NCBI GenBank assembly: GCA_036365515.1
Contig: CM070873.1
Coordinates: forward strand, 46,853,511 to 46,917,510
DNA length: 64,000 nt
Direction of reading: 5' to 3'
Origin: Torymus aiolomorphi
Lineage: Eukaryota > Arthropoda > Insecta > Hymenoptera > Torymidae
Shown: positions 25,301-37,953 of the stretch, piece after piece
Layout of the letters: each line of letters begins with the position of its first letter
Numbering within the stretch: position 1 is the stretch's first letter
The notes under the pieces: model-generated
What the model was told of the DNA's origin: nothing
Seen by the model: the letters and a program-made list of their open reading frames with translations, nothing else
Databases searched by the model: none
Program-made: the position numbers and the translations under genes

Positions 25301-28300
25301 TTGTAATATTTTAATGAAGAATCGCTTTTCCCAGTACGAACATTAATATCGTTTTTTAATTTTATAATAATTGATGAAAACTGATTTTATTTAAGATCGT
25401 TCATTTACTGGTAGGTATTCAGCTACTGCACGAGTCACCCTAACTAAAATTATTGCAGATAAAAGTGGAAATTTGAAATAAAACAAACGATTTAAAAAAC
25501 TTAATACCTTATAAATTCGTAAATGCATGTAAATAGTGCTCTCTAAATTTGAATAAGTGAAAATTTACTTATTACATGTCAATATTCACTTATTTAGAAA
25601 GTAAGAAGTCGTTCACTGTGAATAAATAAATATATTCACTTATTTGGAAAACAAAAACTGTTTCACTTATTCAATACGTGCAGAATTTCCCTTATTCAAT
25701 GAGTACAGAATTGAACTTATTTTATGAGTAAAAACTGTTTCACTTATTCTATAAGTAAACCTTATTTCACATATTCTATAAGTAAAATATATTTCAGTTA
25801 CTAAATAAGTATAAACTTTTATAAGTTAACATTATTATCTCGTTGGCTTAGTGGAAAAAGCCGACATGTCGATTTTCCTTTGGAAAAGCCGACACGTCGA
25901 TTTTTTGTTGAAAAAGCCGACACATCGATTTTCCGTTGGAAAAGCCCACACGTCAATTTTCCGTTGGAAAAGCCGACACTCTTCGATTTTTGGTTGAAAA
26001 AGCCGACACGTCGTTTTGCGTGGAAGAAGCGGACACGTCAATTTTTAGTTGAAAAAGCGCACAGTTCGGACCAGAGTTTAAATTACTTTTATTTGAGTTG
26101 AAATTATATTGTCACTGGAGAATCATCTGGCTCGCTCTTTACTTTATTTACGTATATTTTCTGGTATCGTTTCTTCAATTATACATTTATCAAATTTTTC
26201 TTTTTTAATAAAGACAACAAAATTCAGGACCGAGGTGTCCACTTTTTCCACGCAAATCGACGTGTCGGCTTTTTCAACCAAAAATCGATGTGTCGGCTTT
26301 TCCAATGAAAAATCGACGTGTCGGCTTTTTCCACTAAGCCGACGATCTGTGAAGTAAAATTACACTCACTCAATAAGTGGAGATTTAATATACTGCAAGT
26401 GAATACCATTATTATACAATTACTATAAATATTTAAGCAAATTTCCGAAATGATATTACATTATTTTGAAAAATAATAATTTTTTGAGAGAGAGTTATTA
26501 TATGTATATAATATTTGAATTAAATAAATACTTGTTGCACTAACTTATTTATTAAGTTTTCACTATCGCCCAATTCGTTTAGATCAATTTTTGATAAAGT
26601 AATGTGCATAGACGTTACGATGCCGGACGGCGGTGTATTATTAACACCATAGGTATATCTTTCAGTAAAACAAAAAAAGTTATACAGAAAAAAGCCAAAA
26701 AAATTGAATAATACGTCGAATAGTGTAACAATATCTAACGTATTTTTCTTATAATAATTCCATCGTCAGCTACTACAAAAATATGTTAGTCATTGTATGC
26801 TTAGGAAGGAATGGTTGTAAACTCGTGGAAACATAACGCTTTTCATTTTTTACATATAGATCTCTACATCAGTGCCTTCCTAAAACATTTATAATAATAA
26901 ATTGATTAATACGAATTTATTTTGTCAATAATTTTACGTTGATGACATTACCATTGCATAGAATCTTATGGATGTACTTATACGAGTAAGGGAGGTCATT
27001 TACTAAGTTTAATTTTGTTATTTAATCACTATTGAAATGAGTAAAAACTTTACTTATGCATAAGTGAGAATCTAGTTAACTTATGGAAAAAGTGAAATTT
27101 TCATTGATTTGGAAGTCAAAGATTAGTTACTTGTAGAACAAGTAAAATTTAACTTATTAATAAACGACATAAGTGTTTTCTTGTAAAATAAGTGAAATTT
27201 TCACTTATTTAAATTTAGAGAGTGTTCTTATTTTCGGAAAAGCAATTTAAGGTATACCCGAAAATATAGGACCTTGTAGAAAATAATTTTTATTTTACTT
27301 ATATTGGGTTAAAGATCCAAAATTATATAATATTGCAAATGCAGATATTGTTCATTAAAGGAATAGTGATACAATGTCTCGAATTTTTAAAAATTTTAAT
27401 TTAATTTGAATGTACTAAAGCTGATTTTGTTTCTTGAATAATTATCTAGATATCCATTGAAAAATTGCGAAATATTTAATTAACCACGAATAAAATCTAA
27501 TTGTTTATAGGTTATAGCACATTTTTTAAAATAAAAATGAATTTTTTCTCTTTACAATTAATTATTTCCAAATTTATCAACGGTGGATCTTTAGACAACT
27601 ATTTAAGGACAAAATAAGCTTTTGAACATTAAAATTAAATTTAAATTTTAAAAAATTCGAAACAATGTATGTTTATTTTTTTACTGAACAATATCTGCAT
27701 TTGAAATATTATATAATTTTTGGTTTAAAAACTTTTTCCAGTTTATTAACTGTACTCATTTAACATCTATAATCCCTCACATTATCAGATCTTATATAAG
27801 TAAAATAAAAATTATTTTTTACAAGGTGTGTACCTTGGGATATACCTACCTTAACCTTTAGAGGACTGGCATTTGGGCTTCGAGATCGTTCTAAGAAAAT
27901 GCATCAAAAAGATATTGTATATCATGTATTGACCATGTGTGAAGTATCGATCATGGGTTGACCCACTATTATACTGGTTTTCCGACTATCTAAAGCAGCG
28001 AGTGTTGAAATATTTGAAATAGTTTGTACCTATCACGAAGCTTTTTCATTTATTGCTTTTGTATTCCTTTATCGAATTTTTAAAATAGCTTTAAAAATAC
28101 AAAACTGTCGAATTTTTATTCTTGTTATACATATGTAATTAAAAAATTTTAATGAAATCACTTTAGTAAATTTTTCATCTATATACAAAGGTAAAACAAT
28201 ACCTGTACTAGGGGAGACTGGGGTAAAACCGAAATTCTTAATTTCTCGGTTACTACTAGTGCAATCTATATAATAGCTATGGTATCACTTTGATAATGAT

Positions 28301-31300
28301 CCTATTATCATTTTGTATACGATCGGCATGTCAAAAGTAGCCTCGTATTGACTTTAGAAGACGTCAAAGATTTGTTAGCTTGTAAGATTGTGTTAACCAT
28401 AACATTAGTCATAGTGCATATAATCTTCTTGTAAAGAACATATTTTTTCAGTACGTACATAACCTTATTATTTATGTTATACTAAATAAGTAGGAGCAAT
28501 TCCGTTTCTCAATTTTACTTTTAATTGCAAAAAATGAATAATTACTTTTTTTTGAACTTTGGGGTAAAACCGGATACTTTAGGTTGGGGTAAAACCGGAT
28601 AGCTTATTTTCTCTTTTCTTTTAATGTAATGATAAAATAAACTAATAATAGATATTTAGTACACTGTTTGTACATCATACATATAAAATTAATTTGTTTT
28701 TTGATTATACAGAAATGCGTAAATTTATTAGAAAGGCTTCCCGGCAAAGCTTTTTTATAAAAAAACGTTAATTTATAATTATTAATAAAAGATTTCTTCA
28801 TTAAACAACGTTGTCACATCTTTGAATTATTTTTAGGTAGTAATTTTTAGGAGTACCGCTTAAAATTCATTTTGGAAAGAATAATGAAAGTATCCGGTTT
28901 TACCCCGACAATTTTTTTACAGGTTAAAATCGGATACTTTCGTAAATTTCTAATAACGTTTTTTACAAATATTTTTTTGGCTAACCAAGTCGATTTTCAG
29001 TTACCTGAATGTAAACTAAAAACAATTCTAGTGTTGAATATTGTTATTATTTTGTTGTCTATTTTTAATAAATAATTTCCAAAAAGTATCCGGTTTTACC
29101 CCAGTCTGCCCTATAAGTCAAATGTTTTATCTTAAATTTTTTATTGCTATATTTATTTAAACATAGGAACATGTTTGTTCTTAATTTACGGAAAGTATTC
29201 AAATTAAATGTAGAATTTAGTTTTATAATAAGAAAATTTTTTTTTTAAAAGAAGTGCTCGGAATGATTTCAATAGATTGGTAGACATGCTTTGTCAAACA
29301 GAATAATTTATCAATTCTTAAGAAGATTAACGATTGATTCAATGTTTTTATTAATTTGATAAAGTCCAATCATAAAGGGGAGGTTTTTTCTTATACGTCT
29401 CTTGTATGGTTGGGAAATTTCATATATGATAATGAAATTGCGTTACAAATACGAGGGTCTACTTCTAATAACTAAAAATATAATTAAAATGAAAATTTGA
29501 TTTAAAGAAAAATGTTCTTTAAAAACAAAAATACCAACGGTCATCTTATATGTAGATTTTATATTATACCTTTTGATGGCAATTTTATTTTAAAATTTTT
29601 TTTACGAAGAAAATTTGAAATGAAGATAGAAAGTAGGATTTTACATCTTAAATATCCTTAGGTTTTTCATAAAAGGAGAGAAAAATCATCTTAATGCAAA
29701 AGTTAGTAAAATAAAAATGTCTGAAAGTAGGCTGCATTAAACTCACTACGCTGTCTGAAATCTAACAAACTAAGCCGAAAATGCCGAAAGTTAATTTCTT
29801 AATAATTGTCGCTTGTGCTCTTAATGATTGACAAAGGCTACAAACTTGTGGTTGTTAAAGAAAACATCGCACGCGGCATGTACGTAACCCGACGCGCAGC
29901 GCAGCGTGACATAATTGTTCCATTTTCACGCTTCAAATGCAGCCTTCCTCTCGGCTCTTTGCTTTTCAGGACCAGTTCTTCATTGGACAATACTTCGCGC
30001 TGCACTCGTTACACTTCACTGCCGCATTTGGATTCTTCCGAATTAATCTACCACTCTTGCTCAAGGTAAGTAAAATCACGACCTGCTTTTCTTGCTGTCG
30101 TCACGCGGTTTTGATATTAAGATGACGGCCAACCGGAGGGAACGCAATTTCTTCGAGTCGTTTGCGACTCTCGGCTGTTCATTGGTGTCTTCTTCGCCTC
30201 TTTTCCTACGGTAGAGACTATTTTAAACGACCTGTCTTGGAGAAAGAGGATAATTAAAGTAGTATTAGAAAATAAGATAGCTGTAAAAGAATAAAGCAGT
30301 GCTTCTTTATTTCGACGTGGTTTTCTAGACTCGCTTGAATAAAAATGGATACACAATCAAGTCGGATATTGTCAGGGAATTACATTATTCATCGACCTGA
30401 TATTAACGTCTCTCTTAAAAGAAGAAAGCAAATACAATACAATTAGTCGGTAAAATAATAATGAGTAGATTCTATGGAAGTAAACTTTAAAAATTATAAT
30501 ATCGGTATATGTAGAATTACTTATGTAACCTTTATGTAATAATTAAAAAACCCGCTGCCAATTCATTGGCAAGATACTTCCTCAAACTAATTTATCGATT
30601 CCATTTTTTAAATTTAAAACACAAAAGTAAATTTTTTACAACAAAACATTATTAATAAATAAAACTGTTTTCTTTGTGGTTCTTTGTTGTTTGTTAAACA
30701 ATTTGACTGAATATAAAAAATATCTTCTTTGTTTTTTCATTTATGTATCCTATAGAAACAATTAGTTATTGTTATAACAAATTTTAAAGAAATAAATTAG
30801 TTTGAGAAGGAAAAGTATGTATTGGCAATAATCTAATAAATATTTGTTTTGAAACAGGTATTTAACTACTATCCTTGCTCGACTTAGTGGTTTAAAGTTA
30901 TTCATTGTAACAATCATACAAATATAATAACTAAGTTATACTTCTTAACAAAAGACAATGAATCGTTTTGAAATTTAACAGAGAGGTAGTTCTTTTCATA
31001 TTTAAGAATCTATATTTTTATGAAATATTTTTATGAAATTTTTACGAAATTCATATTTTGAAAGTCAATTATTATCGTTGCCCTAGTACACGTTGCCGCG
31101 GGACTCAATCTGAAATTACTTTCTCGGGGATATGCCCTAGTAAACAATAATTATTTTATTTATATATGATATACAAATTAAATAGAACTATTGCATATTT
31201 TGCTCTAAAACTTTATATTTGTGTTTTGGGGCTAATTTGGAATGAGTAAAAAAATTTTGACCAACATAACCTCTGGAAATTTTAACACAATGTTGTACTC

Positions 31301-32307
31301 GATAAGTGTAATAAGTGGTAAAAATTTTGAGTCAATCAATCGAATATTCTTTTAAAAAATGCAAATATGAAAAATTTATAAAAAAATTTTATCCTCAAAT
31401 ATCTTTGGTCACAACGGTCAAATTTTTTTCGGCAAAGAACTAAATCTTTAGATATAAAAAAGCTAATTCTTTGCCAAATTTCAAAACGGTTCATTGACTT
31501 TTACTCCTGATATCGTTAACGAATGAAAACGCACTTGTTTTCAAAAATAATTTTTTTTCTCGGAAACAAATCAACATAACCTCTTGAAATTTTAACATAA
31601 TTTTGTACTCGATAAGTATAATAAGTGGTAAAAATTTTGAGTCAATCAATCGAATATTCTTTTTAAAAATGCAAATATAAGAAATTTATAAATAATTTTT
31701 AACCTCAAATATCTTTGGTCACAACAGTCAGATTTTTTTTGGACAAAGAACTGACTCCTTAGATATAAAAAAGCTAATTCTCTGCCAAATTTCAAAACGA
31801 TTCATTGACTTTTACTCCTGTTATCGTAAAGAAAAGAAAACGCACATTTTTTCAAAAATAATTTTTTTCTCAGAAACAAATCAACATAACCTTCAAATTT
31901 CTTCAAATTTTAACTCAATGTTGTACTCGATAAGTGTAATAAGTGGTAAAAATTTTGAGTGGAAAAATGAAAAAGTTTTTGAGATATTAATTAAAGAAAT
32001 ATAAACCATATTTTCATTAATAACAAATGACAGGCTAGAGATAATTTAAATTTAAAGAAAAGAAATTGTAGGTAATTTAAAGACCTTTTAATAAAAATTT
32101 AGTTTATTAAGTAATACTGGCTGAAACAAATTAAAAAATAAAAAAAACGAAAAATTCAAAATCGTTTTTGGTTATAAAAAAAAAATCGGTAAAATCAAAG
32201 GTAGGTTATGCTCTCTCTATTCTCCTCCGAAACAAAGAGAATAAGCCTTTTCCGATGTAAATCGGTCGATCGGTTCAAAAGTTATCGCCTGTATACACAG
32301 ATACACA

Positions 32308-32351
<44 letters not shown>

Positions 32352-35300
32352 TACACACACAGATACAGACACGAACATTTTTTTGATCAAAAACAACGGA
32401 TTTTAGCGCCAAAAGTCATTAAAACATGTTTTTGAACATTTTTTGTTTCAAAAATTTTTTTCACCGTTACAGAGCTTCCTCTTTGAGGAAGCAAAATCTA
32501 AATTATTATATCTTGATATTTAAAAATGTTAATGTAAATTAATGAGCATCAACATGGGAATAAATTTGTTTCATTTTTATAATGAAATTCATTAATCGAT
32601 GTTTTGTATCAACTATTGCTTCCTCTTAGAAGAAGTTTTGTAATAGTAAAAATTTTAGTTTTGTTAAAAACATGTTAAAAATGTATTCTGTCCAATTGTT
32701 CAGACCAATGTTTACTCATTTTTACTAATGAGTAAAATAATTTTTTTTTACGGAAACAAAAGTAGGTTGTATTCCACGTAAACCGTTATAGGTTCCCCAA
32801 TACGTAAGAAGTATCTCAAATTTTATCCGATCCCGTTAACAATTTGCTATTTGAAACTGCATTTCGTCCTGGGTCTCATTTCCCCTTTGGACTTATCACT
32901 AGGGCATAGTGCGGACAAACTCTATCGTAGACGCTGGAAAATATTTGATTCCCACGCGTCACGTAAGGTAGCTTCAGCGGTCTAGTAGACCTAAAAATAT
33001 GAACATTTTGCTTCCTCCTAGACGAAGCTTTGTGGTAGTAAAATTTTAAGTTTCGTTAAATCACTTGAGATATCTGCGTACACACCTACACACCCACACC
33101 CACGCCTACATACGCACACACACACACACATACACGCACACACACAGGCACGTACGTACGCACACACGCACGCACACACATCCATACCAACATTTTCTAA
33201 AAATAGTATATTTCTATTTCAAATGTGCTAAACAACATTCCTAACACATTTTCTCAAAAATTGTTTTTTTTACTATCACAAAGCTTCCTCTAGGAGGAAG
33301 CAATTTTCTATAACTATAGGTCTACTAGACCGCTGAAGCCACTTTAATCTAATTCCTGTCCCTCGCGCATAATTCATTAAGGAGGTTGACTACCGATATG
33401 AAAGATATACGATCATTCCAAAAATGTTATATCATTGTTGTTCTTTGATTAATTTTCTATAAGAATGCGAAATTTTCGATCATTTGGCAACATATTTATG
33501 AAATTATTTAACTTCGAAAGTTTAACTCTTATACACGGGCTTTTTAAAATTATAAAACTGATAAAAAAAAAGTATTCTTCTTTCGGTCCAGTCTTCTATT
33601 CTTGGTATAAGACGATGTGCCCATCGCTCCTTGTCGCTGGACTCGCATCTTCTTTGCCACTCAGCCATTGCCTGTTTCATTGCGGAATCCTTAATTTCCT
33701 TCTTAGTGTTGTCATTAAGTTGTCGCTTTGTCTCAAAGACATCCGTTCTCTCTATCGCTAATAGGTCAATTGGCGGCACGCCTGCTATAACTCACGCAGG
33801 TAAGCAGACGCAACCCTCAGTGTACTTCGCCTGTACGGTCGATAATTTCCGTGCGTACACGGAGAGAAGTTTCTAAGAACTTTCGTATGAAATGTATCGC
33901 TTTTATTGTTCGTGCTCTTAGATTGCGATGTTGGTGCGCAGCGGATGGTATTAACCCCACAAAAGCAAGCGTTATTTGCAGGAGATTCTCCGATAGCAAA
34001 TAAGCTCAACGCTCTTGCTATATTTACTAGATGTCGATGTGTTTATGTCTCGCGCTTGATACTGGAAAAGCAGCGCCGCCGCTATGCCTCATTCGCAAAA
34101 CAGCCGGGTGCGATTTTGGTAACAACTTTCATGCGATTACGGGCAACCGCTATGTCTACAACCAGCACGTGCGCTTTTCTTATTGGTCGTCGATGACGTG
34201 TGCGCCTGTTCTCAACCAATGAGAGAAGCGAGCACGTCCGCCCGCGCGCTGGATGGAGACGCAGCGACCACGATTCGCAACGAGCTGTGTACTAAAATCG
34301 TATCAAGCTTCTTGGGAAAAAGGCGACGAGCCTTGCTGTTATGGCTATCGTTCTTGCAATTTTGGCTAGTTAAAATGTAATACGAAATACGCGTAACTCA
34401 AATCGATGCGTTTATCGCCGGAAATTTCTTTCCGTGTAGGTGCCCATATTGGGACCCCGTACAACATAATCGATGTGATTATACTGGCTAAGAGTAAACT
34501 TTTATTCTTAGTTAGCTCTCCTACGTTTGGCATCAATCGTGATAGAGCACGCCAAGTGTTGCTGCTTTATCGCTCACTGTTGTAGGATGCTACTTAAACG
34601 TTAGTCTTGCATCGATAGTGATGCCCTGGTACTTAATGATTGGTTGAGAAATAATCTGATGTCCATCCACCGTCAGTGTTATTCCTACTAGAAATAAGGA
34701 TAGTTTCGGTTTTGTGGTTGGCTAATTCCAAACCTGTCTCTGTTCACCATTCGTGTATTATACGAATTGCCTCATCAGTTATTTCTGCCACCTCTTTGTG
34801 TTTCGCTACCACCACTACTGCTATATCGTCGGCGAAACCTATGACTGTTGCACCTTTGGGTAACTGTAGCCTTAGTACCCCGTCGTACATGATGTTCCAA
34901 GTAGGTGGGCTAAGTATTGACCCTTGGCGGACGCCTCCTGTAACTTCATATGTCTCGGTTCCGTTGTCGGTATCATATAATAAGATTCTGTCTTTTAAAT
35001 AGTCGGACATCATCCTTTTTATATAGAAAGGCACATTTTGTTTTCGCAATGCCCCGTGTATTTTACTCCATTTGGCCAAGTTGAAATGCATTTTTGACAT
35101 TCAGTGTGATAATAGCGCAGTACATCTTTGTTTTTCCTTTCCATGTTTTTCCCTCTACTGCTGTTCGCGCGGTGTTGATCACTAAGCTAACTGACCCAAG
35201 GTATCCGCATGCAGAGGGGTCTCTATGATGAGGGGTCACTTTTTTTCCTTTTGGTAGTAGCATGAGGCGTTGTTTCTTCCAGTTGGCCGGGAATATCCCC

Positions 35301-37883
35301 TCTTCGAGACATGAGTTGTAAAAGTCTAAAAAGACCTCTAGATGGGAGTGAATAGCATGTTTCAATGCGATATTGGAAATGCCATCCCATTGAGAATGCC
35401 ATCCCATCCGATATTGGGAATGCCATCCAGACTCGGGACCTTGTTATATGCTACTTTTTTGCAGGCAGTTAGCAGCTCTTCTGTCATGATTGGGGGAATA
35501 GCTTCTTCGTATATCCCTGTTTCAATGAAACAGTGAAACAGTGATAGAACCAATTAGACAGCTACTAACATACGTCAGATCTACAATAGATCCCTTAGCT
35601 TTTCTTCTGAAGGTATAACTGTAACCCTGGTTGACTAATACCAAATGTAGGATAGCAAATGCTTCCAGTAGCACTCGTCCTCTTTGGTTAGTCTTCTGAC
35701 TTCCCCATTCTACGGCCCAAGCATTAAAATCGCCTGCGATCAGTACCGGTTTTCTTCGTGTAATATCTTGCACGAGGCGATCGATCTAACAGTCGTTTAA
35801 GCTCCTTGATTGGTGCGTTGAATGAAGCATAGATAGCAGCTGTATATGTGTATACTCGATACATTTACGCGTACAAATTATTCTTCACATCATTATTTTT
35901 TCCTGGAAAGCAGTGTCACCGCACGCCCAAACCGCTCCTTTGTCAGCGCGGTCCGTTTTCCACGATAGCTCGTCCAGATTCCTATACTGTTCACACACAA
36001 TTGCTACGTCAACCTCTGTCTCGCACACGTACTGGTTAAGTAGTTCATGTGCTGACTCGCAGTGATTTAGATTTAGTTGTACTATCTTCATTTTCTTGGT
36101 TTCTTCATTGCTTCTAATGCTGTTTAGTAGTCTGGGAATGTGTAGCTACCAGCTGCATGGTCGCTTTTTTCTACTGCGCCTCTTTCACGGCAGAGTACGT
36201 GGTTTGGTTCTCTCTTACAGCTTCTAGCTCTATGTCCTTCGTTTCCACATTTAAAGCAGCAATTGCTTGTGTTCTGTGTTGTTGTACAGTTCTTGGCGAT
36301 ATGATTAAAGCCTAGACATTTACAACATCTAAGTGGTGCTGGCTGATTCGGCCCCCCTATGTTCGGCATGAGGCACGCGAGCGCTCGAGCAACTTTTGAT
36401 GCCTTTAGTCCTGCGTTCCTAAGGTCGTGTTTGAACGACAGCTGCGTATCTATTGTGACTCCTAGGTATTTAATGGCATTCCCCGTCTTGATCTTGTTGT
36501 TGTTGACCGTAAAAGTGGCGTATGCCCTCTTTTTTGTTTGGGCAATGAGCACCGCCTCGGTCTTTTCGACAGTAAGACTGAGTCTATGGTCGCTCAACCA
36601 TTCACCTACTAACTTGATTGCGGTATCTCCGAGGTATTGCACCTCTTCGATGCTTTTTGCTACGACGATGAGGACAACAACGTCCGCATAGGCTATCATC
36701 GACACTTCATCTGGAAGTGGTTGCCTAAGCAGGCCGTTGTACAGGATGTTCCAGATTGGCGATTCCAGTACCGAGCCCTGGGGTACACCTCCTGTGATCT
36801 TATAAGAATGCATGCCGTCGTCAGTACATACGGAAGGGTTCGGTCCGTTAGGTAGCTCGAGGTGACACTTCGAAGATACAGTGGTACCGTTAGGTCTTCC
36901 AAGGCCAGTATGATGATAGCACACATGCGTTTTGTACACCGGCTACCATTAACGGCGTTCTTGGTTAGTGACACAACCCTGTCGATGACATCGATTGTTG
37001 AGTGACCCTTCCTCAAGCCGTATTGATTATCAGACAAGTCTCCTACCTGCTGTAGCTACCTCCAGTCTGACATATATGAGCCGCTCAAATAATTTCCGGA
37101 CAATATCGACCATACCGAGTAATCGATACGAGGATGGCTTATCTGGAGGTTTATTTCCCTTAGGATGGAGTACCAACCTCTCTACCTCCCACTGTGCCGG
37201 CAAAATTCCTTCACATAGACATGCGTTTAAAGTGTCCTTGAATGTATCAGGAACATTTAAAGCTGTGGTCTTTATAGCTAAACCAAGCACGCCGTCCAAT
37301 CTTGGAGCCTTTTTATGGCAATCATCTTGGTCGCTATTTTTATTTCTGTTTCGGTAACTTCTGTTGGCTTGGTGGCACCAAGGTCCTCCATTAGACCAGT
37401 GTCAACTTGCCGTTCCCGCTGTTCTCTGAACAAATGTTGGACCAATCTGTCGAGGAATGTTGGGCAAGATGGAAGACTGGTGCTTATGGGTTTGATTTTG
37501 TTCCTGACCGTTTTGTACGGTCGTCCCCACCGGTCACAATTCACTTCCTTGGAGAAGTTCGTCCAACACTTTCTTTTGGCTGTCTTGATGGCAACTTTGA
37601 GCTCTTTTCTCTTTTGCTCATAGCTGGCGGTTACTCTTCGTATTGCTTCCACGAATTGCTCTTTGGTGGAGTTTCCTAGCTCGAAGGCACTCTTTGCGTA
37701 TTATCGCAATGTCCTTGGTCCACCAGTGGACTGGTAGGCATCCGCAGTGATTTGCCGTCGTGGACATTGAAGGATCGTATGCCACTGTGGTGGACCGCGA
37801 GAGGCTTTGAGCTCTAACATCGGCTGTTCCTCCGACAGATGCTTCTTCCAGGGAGAAGAGAAAAGTCTCCCTGTCAAATATAG

Positions 37884-37953
<70 letters not shown>

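Noticed and set aside
25835..26357. Frames reading CRLFQRKIDMSAF-type repeats on both strands (also 22871-23324)
   Set aside because: They arise from the GCCGACACGTCGA unit arrays of foldback elements, not from a gene.
34676..35002. 108-codon plus-strand frame, with others at 36359 and 37315
   Set aside because: Complementary-strand shadows of the minus-strand R1 reverse transcriptase.
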